From Lasiodiplodia sp. COLG20 (Eukaryota > Ascomycota > Dothideomycetes > Botryosphaeriales > Botryosphaeriaceae), in the NCBI GenBank assembly GCA_009801085.1, contig VNWV01000009.1, forward strand, positions 296,001 through 360,000: a stretch of DNA of 64,000 bases. The letters are read 5' to 3'. Every line of letters begins with the position of its first letter. The first letter of the stretch is position 1. A program made the translations under genes and the position numbers. The notes beneath the pieces are model-generated. The model was not told the origin of the DNA. It did no database searches and worked only from the letters and a program-made list of their open reading frames with translations. Shown here piece by piece: positions 20,755-33,655 of the stretch.

Positions 20755-23700
20755 ATGAAGGAGACAAGCATCGACATTCCGGACCTCAGCCCTGTCCTCG
20801 GCGGCACCGTCATTGGCGGGTCAACGACGCGCCAGGAGGCAGCGGCAGCGGCAACGACGACGACGACGCATCGACCAGACCCTCACGAGCCCATCGCCAT
20901 CGTGGGAATGAGCTGCAGGTTCCCCGGGGAGTCGGACAGCCCCGAGAAGCTGTTCAAGCTCTGTTCGGAAGCGCGGAGCGCGTGGTCAGAATTCCCCGCT
21001 GACCGGTTCAACGCAAAGGGATTCTACCACCCGCACGCGGAGCGCCTTGGCACGGTGAGAAGGTTCCAGCAGCAGCAGTTTGCCCGAATGCACTTACTGA
21101 CTGTGCCGTGCGCAGATGAACGTGAAAGGGGCGCATTTCCTGGAAGAGGACATTGGGCTGTTCGATGCCTCGTTCTTCAACCTTACGTCAGAAGTCGCCA
21201 GTGTAAGGACCAGCAGCACCAGATGAGGGAGAGGGGACGCAAACTAACCTCGAAACGAATAGTCGATGGACCCTCAGCTGCGCCTGCAGCTCGAGTGCAC
21301 CTTCGAGGCGCTCGAAAACGGTACGCCCTGCTTCAGATGCCCAAAAAGCAACAAAAGCTAACCCATCTCCCATCATCAGCCGGCTTGCTCCTCGACCGGA
21401 TAGCGGGCAGCAAGACGTCCGTCTTCAGCAGCTCCTTCACAAAGGACTACCACGACAGCCTGCTGCGCGACCCGGACACGACGCCGCGCTACTTCATGAC
21501 GGGCAACGGCACGGCCATGCTCTCGAACCGCGTGTCGCACTTCTTCGACCTGCGCGGGCCCAGCCTGACCATCGACACGGCCTGCTCGACCAGCCTCGTG
21601 GCGCTGCACCTCGCGTGCCAGAGCCTCAAGGCCGGCGAGTCGTCCATGTCCATCGTCGGCGGCGCAAACGTCATGCTGAACCCGGACATGTTCGTGACGA
21701 TGAGCAGCCTTGGGTAGGTGTTTGGTTGTTTGTTTGTTGTTGCCTCCCCTCCCCTCCTCTAACAGAGAGAGAAAAAAAAGATGCTGATGAGAACTCCTCC
21801 ACTATAGCTTCCTCTCCACCGAAGGCAAGTCCTTCGCCTTCGACTCGCGCGCCTCGGGCTACGGCCGCGGCGAAGGCGCCGCCACGCTCGTCCTGAAGCG
21901 CCTCTCCGACGCGCAGCGCGACGGCGACCCCATCCGCGGCGTGATCAGAGGGACGGCGACGAACCAGGACGGCAAGACGCCGACGCTGACGTCGCCCAGC
22001 CGCGCCGCGCAGGAGGAACTGATGCGCGCATGCTACGCCGGTGCAAGGCTCGACCCCAAGGATACGACGTACGTCGAGGCGCACGGCACGGGCACGCAGG
22101 CCGGCGACGCCACCGAGATCGCCGCCATCGGAGCCGTGTTTGGTGGTGAGAAGAAGGGCCAGGGCCGCGGGCTGCGGAAGGGCCCGCTGTATGTGGGGTC
22201 GGTCAAGACGAATATTGGCCATCTCGAGGCGGCTAGTGGTTTGGCTGGTGTCATCAAGACGGCGCTGTGCTTGGAGAAAGGGCTCATCCCGCCCAACGCC
22301 AACTTCGAGCGGGCCAACGAGCGGCTGGAGCTGGAGAAGTGGAACATCAAGGTGAGTGAAAGTCCCACGCCAGCCCAAGTTGGCAACGGCTGATGGATAT
22401 GATGATGTATAGATACCGCAGCGCCTCGAGCCGTGGCCCGACCACTGCGTGCGAAGGGCCTCTGTCAGCAGCTTTGGCTATGGCGGAACAAACGGCCATG
22501 TCATCATGGACGCGGCGATGCACCACGAGAAGAAGGAGAAGCTCGAAGACCATACGCGCGAGCAGCAGCTCCAGTCCCGCCTCTTCAGCATCAGCGCAAA
22601 GGACGAAGACGCCGCCAGAGGAGCGGCGGCGCAGCTGGCCTCGTACGTGCAGGAGAAGAAAGAGGGCGAGCCCGAGCTGCTCGACAACCTCAGCTACACG
22701 CTGTCAGCGCGGCGCTCCCGGTTCCCCTGGTCCGTTTCGGTGCCGGCAACGAGCCTGCGCGCCCTCGCCGACGCTCTGTCGAGCGAGACACTAAAACCAG
22801 TCCGCAGCGCCGGCGGCGCCCCGCCGCGTCTGGGCTTCGTGTTCACGGGCCAGGGGGCGCAGTGGCACGCCATGGGGCGGGAGCTGCTGGGCGCGTATCC
22901 GGTGTTCAGACGGTCCATCGAGGACGCGACGCGGATAATCAAGGAGTTTGGCGCCGAGTGGTCGCTGATAGGTAAGCTGTGCATCCTCTTCCCTCCCCAC
23001 GCACATAGACACTATTAACCGCTGCCTGTGAAGATGAGCTGCTCCGCGACGCCGCCACAAGCCGCGTCAACGAGACGCTGATGAGCCTGCCTCTCTGCAC
23101 CGCCGTGCAGCTGTCGCTGGTCGACCTGCTGACGTCGTGGGGCATCGCGCCGGCGGCCGTGACGGGCCACTCGAGCGGCGAGGTGGGCGCGGCGTACGCC
23201 GCCGGGCTGGTCGACTTCCGGTCGGCGCTGGCCATCGTGTACCTGCGCGGCGAGCTGACGACGAGCTTCAAGCTGAAAACGCCCGGGCAGCGGGGCGGCA
23301 TGATCGCCGTCGGCCTGGGGCGCGACGAGGTGCAGGAGTACCTGGCGCGCGTGAGCGAGGGGGAAGTCGTCGTGGCGTGCGTGAACAGCCCGTCCAGCGT
23401 GACCGTGTCGGGCGACCTGGCGGGCGTCGAGGAGCTGGAGCGCCTGCTGCACGCCGACGGCGTCTTTGGCAGGAAGCTCAAGGTCGACGCCGCATACCAC
23501 TCGCACCACATGCAGCCCATCGCGGCCGAGTACCACCAACTGCTCGAGGCCGCGCTGGCGCGGGGCCGCCTGCTCGACGGCGTCGTCTTCAGCTCGCCCG
23601 TGACGGGCAGCCGCGCCGACCAGGTCGACGCCGCCCACTGGGTCACCAACATGGTCAGCCCCGTGCTCTTCCTCGACTCGTTCCGCAACATGTGCCTCGA

Positions 23701-26700
23701 CTGCTCGGCAGAGGAGGAGCAGCAGCAGCAGGTGGACCTGGTCGTCGAGATCGGGCCGCACAGCGCCCTGGCAGGGCCCATCCGGCAGATCCTCAGCCTG
23801 CCCGAGCTGCGGGACCGCGGCGTGGCATACACGAGCTGCCTGGTCAGGAACCAGGACGCCACGTCGACCATGCAGGCCATGGCCGGCTTCCTCGCCGACC
23901 GCGGCTACCCGGTCGACCTCACGGCCGTCAATTTCCCCAACGGCGGCACAGACGGGTGCCGCGTCCTGCACGACCTGCCCTCGTACGCGTGGAACCACAA
24001 GCAGAGGCACTGGGCCGTATCCCGCCTAAGCCGGGCCCTCAACCAGAAGCAGGCGCCGCCGCACGATCTCGCCGGCGCCAAAGTGCCCGGGACCAACCCG
24101 CTGGCGCCGCTGTGGAGGTGGATCCTGCGCCCGTCCGAGATTCCCTGGGTGCAGGACCACGTCGTGCAGTCGCACATGGTCTATCCCGCCGCCGGCTACA
24201 TCAGCATGGTGCTCGAGGCCGTGCGGAGCAGCAACGCCGATGAGCAGCGGCCGCTGCGGGGCATACAGATGCGGGAAATCGACGTGAAGAAGGCGCTGGT
24301 CATTCCGGAGGAGACGGCGGGCGTAGAGGTCCAGCTCGCGCTGTTGCCCAAAAACGAGAAGGCCCTGGCCTCGTACGACTGGACCGAGTTCCGCATCTTC
24401 TCCGTCGACCAGAATGACGGCTGGAGCGAGCACTGCAGCGGCTTTGTCTCTGCCGTGTATGGCGACAGCACCGCTCCCTTGAGCGGATCATCCGAGTCCG
24501 CATCTGCTGCCGCCTTGGGCAAACCCGTCATGCAGCCGAAAGCACTGTACCAAACACTGCAGCGCCTCGGCATAAACCACGGCCCGGCCTTCCAGAACAT
24601 CCACAGCGTGCACGGCAAAGTGACCAGCGTCTTCTCCGTGGCAGACACAGCGGCCCTCATGCCCGCGCGCCACGAGCAGAAGCACCTCCTGCACCCGACA
24701 ACGCTGGACTCGGTCATCCAGACGGCCTATCTCTCACTGCCCGAGTACGGCCAGGGGCAGACGACGGCCATGGTGCCTCGATCCATCGCCTCCCTCTTCG
24801 TGTCATCTGACCTGGAGGGCGTCGGCGCCGGCTCTCTGCTGGAGGCGCACGCCAAGCTCGGCAAGGTCGATGCGCGCAGCTTCCTGTCCTCGGTCGACGT
24901 CAAGGACCCCAGCCGCGGCCACCAGACGGTGCTCCAGCTCAGCGGTCTTCGATGCCAGTCCCTCGGCGCGGCGCTGCAGCAAGACGACCAAGACCAGGAC
25001 CGCCTGTGCTTCAATGTCGAGTGGAAGCCTTACTTGGCACTGGCTGACGGTGCCAGCGTCAAGGACCTCCGCGTCGTGGCGCCCAGCGAATCCGAGCAGC
25101 GCATGGTCACGGACCTCAGGCATGCGTGCTTGCATTTCATCCGCGACGCTCTGGACCAGCTGACTGCGGCTGATGTTGCAAACCTCGCCGAGCACCACGC
25201 CGCGCTCCACCGGTGGATGGAGATTGTGTCCAAGAGCGCCGAGCTGAACGACATCTGCACCCAGAACCCAACCTGTTCGGACCGTGCGGGCGCGTGGGCG
25301 CGGCACCTCTCTGCCGTTGCTGATGCCAGCGTCAGCGGGCGCATGGCCTGCCGCATTGGCGAAAAGCTCGTTCCCATCCTGCGAAAGGAGATTGCGCCGT
25401 TGGAGCTGATGCTGGAGGACCGGCTGCTGTATGCGTACTACGAAGGCGCCATCGGCATCAACCGCTCGTTTGCTCAAGTCGAGCGGCTGAGCGAGCTGCT
25501 GGGCCACCAGAACCCCGCGGCGAAGATCCTGGAGATCGGTGCCGGTACGGGCAGCTGCACGCGCGCTGTCCTCGCTGGTCTTGGCCGCGCCCACGCCGCC
25601 GGCAGTCCCAACTTTGCCCGCTACGACTTCACCGACGTCTCGCCCGGCTTCTTCGATGCAGCCCGCGAGAAATTTGCCGACAGCGTGGACCGCATGACTT
25701 TCCGCAGGCTCGACATCGAGCTGGACCCGGCCAGCCAGTCTTTCGAATGCGGCACCTACGACGTCGTGGTGGCGTGTGAGGTGCTGCATGCAACCAAGAC
25801 CATGGACGCCACCATGGCCAATGTGCGCAAGCTCCTGAAGCCCGGCGGCACTCTGCTGCTGGTCGAGACAACGAAAGACGCAATAGACATCCAGTTGGTG
25901 TTTGGAACGTTGCCGGGCTGGTGGCTAAGCACCGAGGAGGAACGCAAACTCAGCCCCTCGCTCCCAGTCGCATCGTGGGACAAACTCCTGCAGCGCACAG
26001 GCTTCAGCGGCATTGATCTTGATGTGCAAGACAGTGAAGACGTCTCCTTCAGCTCACTGAGCGTCATCATGTCGACTGCAGCCGGGGACGCACCGCAACG
26101 CCCCTCCAGCATTGCCCTGGTGCAGGCGCGACCAAAGCAAGAGGCACAGCAAGCCTGGACGGACCGTCTTGCCACCCGGCTGAAGCAAGAGGGCGCCGCC
26201 GAGGTGACTGTCGAGAGTCTCGAGACGGTCCAGCCCAGAGGTCGCACATGCATCATCATTGACGATCCAGCGGCACCCCTGCTCTCCAACATCACAGACG
26301 CCGCTTTTGAGGCCTTGCGCGGCATGCTGACCACAGCAGACGGTGTTTTCTGGGTCTCGCACGGCGGCACTATCGAGTGCCAGTATCCAGAAGCCGCGGC
26401 GCACATGGGCCTGTTGCGGACCCTGCGCTGCGAGGACGGGAGCAGGCGGTACATCACGCTTGATCTGGACTCCTCCCACGGCCCGTGGCTGGCCGAAAGC
26501 GTCGACACGGCGGCCAAGGTATTCCGGCAAGCCTTCGACGAGAGCCGGCCGCGCGAGGAGATTGACTTTGAGTACGCGGCTCGCGACGGAGCCGTCCTGG
26601 TTGGCCGGGTGCGCGAGGACGCAGAAGCAAACGCTGCCGTTGCATGCGGCACGGCGGCGGCTGTGCTCAAGCCCTTCAGCCAGCCCGGGCGAAGCCTGCG

Positions 26701-28919
26701 CATGGAAGTCGACACGCCCGGCCTCATCGACAGCATCACCTTCCACGACGACCCGCAGGCCGAGGAGCCGCTGGGCGAGGACGAAATCGAAATCGAGCCG
26801 GCCGCCTTCGGGCTAAACTTCCGCGACGTCATGGTGGCCATGGGCCAGCTTGACGAGTGGATCATGGGCTACGAGTGCAGCGGCGTCGTGTCCCGCGTGG
26901 GCAGCGACAAGGGCCACAACTTCCAGCCCGGCGACCGCGTGTGCGCCATGACCAGAGGCCACTACGCAAACCGCGTGCGCGTCAGCTGGACCGCCGTCTG
27001 CAAGATGCCGCCGCAGATGAGCTTCGAAGAGGCGGCGTCGGTGCCCATGGTCTTCATCACTGCCTACTACTCGCTGTTCGAGATCGCGCGGCTGGAGGAC
27101 GGCGAGTCGGTCCTCATCCACGCGGGCAGCGGCGGCGTTGGGCAGGCGGCCATTATGCTGGCCAAGCTCAAGAAGGCCGACTTGTTTGTGACGGTGGGCA
27201 GCCAGGAGAAGCGTGACTTTGTGCGCGACACATACGGCATCCCAGACGACCGCATCTTCTCGAGCAGAGACACGTCTTTTGGCGACGCCGTCCTGGCAGC
27301 TACGGGCGGCCGGGGCGTCGACGTTGCGCTGAACTCGCTGGCCGGCCCGCTGCTGGAGGAGACGTGGAGGTGCATCGCTCCGCTGGGCCGCTTCGTCGAG
27401 ATCGGCAAGCGCGACATCGAGCTGAACAAGAGATTGGATATGGCGCCATTCCGGCAGAGCGTGTCGTTCGCGGCCGTCGACCTGACGCACGTGGCGGCCC
27501 ACCGCGGCAAGCTGATATCGCGCATGCTGGCCGCCGTCATGGAGCTGCTGGACCAGGGCAGCATCAAGCCCGTGACGCCCGTGACCGTCTACGGCCTGGA
27601 CGAGCTGGAGAAGGCATTCCGGCTGATGCAGGCCGGCAAGCACCGCGGCAAGATAGTCATTCGCGCGGGCAAAGAGGACACGGTGAAGGTACGTAGCAGG
27701 CTCCCAGGCCGCAACTATCGGCTAACACGAACCCAGGTGGCCCCGCAGCGGCCGAGAGCACGGCTGTCGCCAGACGCATCGTACGTCGTCGTGGGCGGGC
27801 TCGGCGGCATCGGACGGTCGGTGTCGCGGCTGCTCGTGCAAAGGGGCGCCCGCCACCTTGTGCTGCTGTCGCGGCGTGGTGAGGACGCAGACCGCGGCTT
27901 CGTCGACGAGCTCAGGGCGACGGGATGCGCCGTGGCGGCACCGCCCTGCGACGCGAGCGATGCGAAGGCGCTGGCGCAAGCCGCAGCCGAGTGGGCGAGA
28001 ACGATGCCGCGGGTGCAGGGCGTGATCCAGGCGGCCATGGCACTGCAGGTAAGTAAGCAAGCGCTGCGTGAAGGGGACGATGCTGACCGGGGCGCAGGAC
28101 TCGGTGTTTGAGCGCATGGGTTTCGCCGAGTTTGCCGGCGGGCTGGCGCCTAAGCTGCAGGCGACGCGCAACCTGCACGAGCTGTTCGGCGGGCTGGACT
28201 TTTTCGTGATGCTGTCGTCGGTTGTGGGCGTGGCGGGGAACGCGAGCCAGGCGAACTACGCGGCGGGCGGCGCCTTCCAGGACGCGCTAGCCCAGCACCG
28301 CCAGGCGCGGGGGCTGCCCGGCGTGGCGCTCGACCTCGGCCCGGTGCGGTCGGTCGGCTTCGTCGCCGAGAGCGCCGGCGTCGAGGACCGGCTGGCCCGC
28401 ATCGGCTTCCGCGCGTTGGAGGAGCAGCAGGTGCTGCAGCTGATCGAGGCGGCCGTGGCGGGCGGCAGTGCGGCCCAGGTCGTCACAGGCGTTGCGTCGG
28501 CGCCCGGGCCCGAGCTGGTGCAGCGCGCGGCATGGCTCCAGGACGCACGCTTCGCAGGGCTGCGCGCGGCGGGCGACGCAGCGAGCAGCCCTGGGCGCGG
28601 CGCCGGCGGCAGCGGGCCGGCCGTGCCGCTACAACTGCAGCTCGCCGATGCGCCATCGCCTGCCGCCGCCGCAGAAATCGTGTGCGCCGCCGTCGTGCGC
28701 AAGACGGCCGACATCTTCATGCTGCAGCCCACTGATGTCGACCAACGCCACCCCGTCACCCACTACGGCGTCGACTCGCTCGTCGCTGTCGAGCTGCGCA
28801 ACTGGCTGGCTGCCCACGCGCGCGCCGACGTGTCCATCTTCGACGTTCTACAGAGTGCGTCTATTGCCGACCTCGCCGCTGTCGTCGCCCGGAAGAGCGC
28901 GTGCGTCAAGGCCGAGTAG
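20755..28919 (+). CDS. Highly reducing polyketide synthase (KS-AT-DH-MT-ER-KR-ACP)
   Basis: Nine exons join in phase to 2,556 residues; introns are 21,055-21,115, 21,203-21,262, 21,321-21,379, 21,714-21,807, 22,352-22,412, 22,972-23,033, 27,689-27,736 and 28,049-28,097. KS has DTACSTS (about residue 213) and EAHGTGT. AT has FTGQGAQW and GHSSGE (about 672). DH core reads [10 protein letters not shown] (about 1,002), Ser replacing the Gly of HxxxGxxxxP, with LDSV as partner. The methyltransferase has LEIGAGTG (about 1,461). ER has LNFRDVM and [11 protein letters not shown] has GGLGGIG and active-site NYAAGG (about 2,335). ACP has GVDSLVAVE (about 2,504). It has no thioesterase or condensation domain, so the chain must be taken off in trans, plausibly by transfer to the NRPS. 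The N terminus carries an ACG repeat encoding five Thr. The penultimate intron is 48 nt without a stop and could be read through. Confidence 0.96.
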
Positions 28920-29817
28920 CTGGCGGGTGGCGCATTAAGCGAGAGGCGTCGCGGGCCGACGCGCAGTCACGGGGGCCGCGGGGCTAAGGGGTGCTACCTG
29001 GGGCAGCCAGCGGGCCGTCGCCGGGAGGGACATGGGGCCGTTAGTTTAGTAGATTTGCCAGATCGCATGCCAATCGATTCCCCGCCTTGGCCGGGTGAAC
29101 CGTGTCATTTTCAGCCACATAATCAACTCCGTGACTCCATAACCCTAATTCCTATTGTGGCAGGCCTTCGGAGTTCTTACGCGGGCTGATTACCACAAGT
29201 GGCACCCCCGCCCTTATCATCAACAATGAAAATAGCTCGCCTGCGACTCGCCAGGCAATGCGCGCTTTGACCGCCAAATTGTCCCGATGTTCTGGACCCC
29301 ATCCCAGAAGACATCTGAAACGCTGCACGTACTATTCAAAATATATCCGAGTTATTGGCCCCCACGGATATGCGTACACCGCAGACTCCGCGTTTTTGTG
29401 CCTCGATAGTGAAGCCCTGCTCGGCGTCAGACACTGTCTCGAAAGCTCCGGTTCTAAGAAATGCTTCTGCAAGACAAGTAACCTTGAGATAGATCCGTGT
29501 ACATGGACGAACACATCGAACTGTAGCCACCAAGGTAATTTTCAGTGGCTTTCGCGCGCAATTGATGGTTTAATCCGGTGTTGTGATCGCGAACACTGCC
29601 AAAAGGGCGCCGTCTTATCCTCGCTTCAATCAGGGTCTCAATCCTTTCCGCTGCCGCCTTTGTGACCGTCTCCAGATGGCCGTTCCTGACAGGGAACAGA
29701 ATCCTTCACGGCTGCGGTGCCTCAAAGTAGTGCCCCATTGTCTTCGCAATGTACCATATTTATACCAAAATACACCCTCTTCGAATAGTCACAAATTCAT
29801 CGTCTCTGTAACCAGCC
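28920..29817. promoter_or_regulatory. Intergenic downstream of PKS
   Basis: Nearly 900 bases. The first 120 are GC-rich 3' flank and the rest is AT-richer and presumably promoter for the next gene. A 135-codon frame at 29,258-29,665 is Cys-rich but has no recognisable fold and was not called. Confidence 0.4.
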
Positions 29818-30592
29818 ATGTCGTCGCCAACTATTCACGGGCTCGAGGAGTGGACCTACGCCATGGGCTACGAGGAGCGGCGCCGAATCCAAAACCGGAA
29901 CGCTCAGCGTATCTTCCGTATGCTACATTTCCCATCGAACGTATGAATTGATGTAATTAACAAAACCAGGATGGAAGCAGAAGAGTAAATCAGCCAGCAA
30001 CAACAAAAACCACAACGACGGCACTTTCTCTGGGCAAGAAGATGGAGCAAACGCCTGCATGTCTTCGCACGAACTCTCTGTCGAGCCTCAATCCTCTATC
30101 TTCGACTCAAATCCGATTCCGACCAATCTCGCCGAACCTATAGCCGATGACGAAGACTTTCAGATGCTTTTTGGCGCCACCGACACAAGTGCATCTTCGC
30201 CATACCATTTCCAAGACCTCGGCATCTGTGAAGATGACTTCCAACCTCGCCGCTGCAGCTGCCCTCCAAGTCCCAACTCTGCTGATATGCAAGAAATGCT
30301 ACGTCAGACCCTCGCCACCACTCATCTTCAGTGGAAGAAAGAGCAGTTCGGCCGCCAAGCCGACATGATACTGGTCACCCTGGCCACACTATATGAAGAA
30401 AACGTTCGCAACAGCACCATCGCTCGAGATCCGCTAGTCGATGCCCAGCTACGCGTGTTACGCCAAATTTTCCAAGATCTGGCACGGCCAACCTCGACTC
30501 CAGATGACAAGCCTCAGAACCTTTTAGATAATAAAAGTAACTACCCTCATGATGATAAATATCTTCTCGAAATGCTTACCGTATGTAAATAA
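29818..30592 (+). CDS. Small bZIP-type basic-region protein lacking zipper and ankyrins
   Basis: Two exons (29,818-29,917 and 29,970-30,592; intron 52 nt) encode 240 residues. The first 37 contain a fungal bZIP basic region, EERRRIQNRNAQRIFR, completed across the splice by WKQKSK. Behind it there is no heptad leucine repeat. The remainder is acidic and Ser/Pro-rich (FDSNPIPTNLAEP, DDEDFQMLFG, which resembles an activation segment), followed by a predicted helical part (residues about 150-205). The basic region is nearly the same as that of the ankyrin protein at 39.5-40.3 kb. Placed right after the PKS it is a candidate pathway regulator, by inference only. Without a zipper it would need another dimerisation surface or a partner. 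Confidence 0.75.
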
Positions 30593-31385
30593 AGTATGAT
30601 GGTTTAGCCGCTGTACGACTCGTATGCTTACTCATTTCTCCTTGGCGCATTCCTCCTTTTACTTAAACTCTTCTTTTTTAGAGCTTTCCGTTCTTTTCGT
30701 TTTGTAGCATAAAGAACCAGCCTTGAATTTCAAATAAAATTGATAGCATGTACATAAATGGCAAACTATGAGAAGGATTACAACATCCGGTCTATTATTA
30801 TCTCTGTTGGAGTTCATGTCAAATCCGTGATGCAAAAGCTCTCCGCTAAATCATACGCTCGTCCTCGCAGGCCGCTTTTACAAGCGACGGCAAGGGAGGA
30901 TAGAAGAGGCGTATGGCTTCATGTGCGGTCATCCCAAGCAGTCGATGGCGGGACTGGCTGCAGCTGTGTTACAGAGATAAGCAAGTAGATTGCTGTACTC
31001 ACGTAAGCATAGCAGGACTTACTGGAGAAGGCATGGAATAAAAAGGAAGCGGAAGCGAGGATGCTTATGTGCACGACCAATCGGTCCGACGTGCTTAAAC
31101 GAATCAGCGAATGAGTAAGTACTGAATGTCAGGGTGCATGCGGCGCAGGCAAAGGTGCAACAGACTAAGCGCTCTGTGGCTGTGGCGGCTGACACGTGCC
31201 GCCGGGCTTCGGTACATAGCTCTGAGCCTTTCTCTATGTAGCACTGTAGGGTGCAGAGTGCGAACTCCACGTGCGGTCCTTCCCTCTTTGTTGCTGGCCA
31301 TTTGACCACCACCTGCTCACTAAGCCTTGCTTGTGCGCGCTCGCAACATACCTGGCGACCCTTCGCCACCGCACCGAACCACACC
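30593..31385. promoter_or_regulatory. Intergenic before the Zn2Cys6 gene
   Basis: About 790 bases with no supported gene. It begins with AT-rich 3' sequence and becomes mixed. Nothing more specific seen. Confidence 0.4.
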
Positions 31386-33655
31386 ATGCTCCGCCGCAAC
31401 GGCAAGCCCAGCTCGTGTGAGCCATGCCGCAAGTCCAAGGTCAGGTGTGACCACCGCACGCCCATTTGCGCCCGCTGCGAGGCCCGCGGTGTTGCTTCTC
31501 AGTGCTGTTATCATCCCGCGCCTCTCACCCGTCCCGGTCGAGTCTACAGGCGCGCGGAGCGCCAGGGCTCTTCAAGCTCATACGCTGCCGCTGCAAGCGA
31601 GTCCCGGTGAGTTTCCTACCGCCGTCTGCTGCTCCACCTGCTTACTGCCCTGCAGGGAGCATACGGGAGATCAGCAAATGCCAGATGTTCCCCACGCCAT
31701 GTCAAATCCATCGCCTGCCGCCATGTCTCTGGACTCGGGCCTTGGATCTACTAGCTACACGTCCGTATTCCAGATGAGCCTGGCCACTCCTCCTCCTCCT
31801 CCTCCGCCGACACATGCTGTTTCCACCGTCTCCAGCCCCAGCAACATGCCAGCCCTGCTGGCTCCTGCTTCAGATCGCGCCGAGCTGCGGACTTGGGCGC
31901 TGTCCCGCTTGCATCCTTTCGTCACTGTACAGGCACTTGCCGAGCGATATCTCAACAACAGCCAAGTAACTGCCATGCGGCCCATTGCAACAGCTGGACT
32001 TTCGGCCCTCGGAGAGACTCTCGAAGGCGAGAGGCGGGCAGGGAGAGATGCGTCTGCCTTATCTCGCCATATTTCCGCCGTCACTTGCCGCCCACTCGAG
32101 CTCCCGGCTGGTGTCTCTGCCCGAGATTTCCACAAGCTCTTTACAGGCGACAACTTGCGCTGGGAGTTTATCGGCTTGGTATTCACATGGGCTGGCCTCT
32201 CTGTATCTTGGTCTCCACCCTCTCCGACAGAGCCATTGCTTGCCCAGATTGCCGCACCGGGTAATGATTGGAACGAGTTCGCAGCTATTATGATGGATTG
32301 TAGCAACGCATGCATATCTTTTTGCCAGGAGAGTGGGCCAGCGAACGACCTTCTGATATGGCTCCTCTACGAGAATCTGGTTCTTCTCACTCTGATACAC
32401 GGTGATTCTAGTATGCAAACGTAGAGTATCTACTTGAAGTCGGAGAGCTGACAGACTCTCAGGTCACTTTGCCTGGCAGCGGTTGGGCGATTTATCAACC
32501 GATATCTTTGCCCTAGGTTTTCACAAGGAGCCAAAAGACCCATCAAACGTGCCATTGTTCATGCTGCAGTCGAGAAGGAAAATATTCGCCATTGCCTATC
32601 GTCTTGACAAGAACATTGCCACTTTCTTCGGTCGGCCGCCTCGTATTCCTGTTAGGTACTCTAACGTCAAGCTTCCATTTGACTTGGATGACTCTGTCCT
32701 TTTAGATCCCGAGACCTCTCTTGAAAGTGTTGCCGCAAATCTGGACGAGGATGGCTGGAGCAGGGACCGTGCCATACGCCCTTCCAGCTGGATCAGGGTA
32801 CGGTTCATCATGAGCAAGTTTCGCGAGGAAATCTTGGAGCTGTCCCTGGGCCCTGCGAGTGCGGATATTGTGCAAAGAGTAGAGTGAGTTGCCCATGCCC
32901 ATACGCCTATTCACACCTGACGTCAGCACCAAGGGGAATTCTGCATAGATCCAATGAAGCTTGGACGGCCATCCCCAACACACTCCGCTACGATATATCA
33001 TGCTGGGACTCTGGACTTCCTCATAACGTTTGTCTGATGTTATTAGTGGCCTATCTGGATCACTTGCACAGCGAATTTCAACTCCAACGGCTGCTTTCTC
33101 AACACTCATCCACGGCAAGTAATGCCCTCCTTGACATATCGTTACGTTTGCTTGCTACAGCGATGGTGGTCACAAGTCGTGACATTGATACCCTTGGGAT
33201 GCGGCGAGATCGCGCTTGGATTGTAAGTGGTTAAAGTCCACCGATAATGCACTGAGAGGCTGACCAGGTAGATTCTCTTCTACGCTCTTCCCGGCGCCGT
33301 TGTCCTCGCCCTTGAGCTGCACCAGCGGGCACAGCAAGGTCTTCCATTCCCTGCGCCTATATCAAAGGGAGAAGTCATCCGGCGTCTCTGCGTCATCGCC
33401 TCCTGTCTTGAGTGTGCTGCTCGACCGTCTGAAGGAAATTATGGGCTTTGCAGCGCTGCATCCAAAATCCTATCGCGGATCCTCGACGAAGTTTTGGACC
33501 CTCCCTCTGTTGCTTCAAACGAGAGCGTGTTCGGATCAAACTCATCACTGCCTGCCCTGGGCTTCACAGGGGATCATTCACAGGACACGGAGGCATTTTT
33601 GTCCTGGTGTGATTCCATTGGCTGGGAAGGTACAGACAACCAGCTTCTATTCTAA
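31386..33655 (+). CDS. Zn2Cys6 transcription factor
   Basis: Five exons (31,386-31,606, 31,656-32,410, 32,463-32,883, 32,934-33,222, 33,272-33,655) give 689 residues. The N terminus holds a canonical binuclear zinc cluster, CEPCRKSKVRCDH followed by CARCEARG and a later Cys. It is followed by a Ser/Pro linker with seven consecutive Pro (a CTC repeat near 31,789-31,808). The rest matches the fungal-specific transcription factor domain: LRWEFIGLVF, RRKIFAIAYRLDKN, FFGRPPRI, LDEDGWSRD, then LRYDISCWDSGLP. The acceptor before exon 4 is CAAG rather than YAG, chosen because only it keeps the frame. It lies in the cluster and is a plausible pathway regulator. A related gene without the zinc cluster lies at 36.2-38.2 kb. 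Confidence 0.92.

Noticed and set aside
22939..24010. Two long overlapping minus-strand frames opposite the PKS acyltransferase
   Set aside because: Antisense shadows produced by the GC-rich coding sequence; the sense strand holds GHSSGE and neighbouring AT motifs.
23137..24243. A 368-codon plus-strand frame, very Arg/Gly-rich
   Set aside because: Shifted reading of the PKS AT-DH region; composition is typical of an out-of-frame GC-rich gene.
29258..29665. A Cys-rich 135-codon frame after the PKS, considered as a small secreted protein
   Set aside because: No signal peptide, no regular Cys spacing, ends in random sequence; coding cannot be supported.
31789..31808. CTC trinucleotide repeat considered as an independent microsatellite feature
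   Set aside because: It lies in frame within the Zn2Cys6 factor and simply encodes its polyproline linker; noted there.
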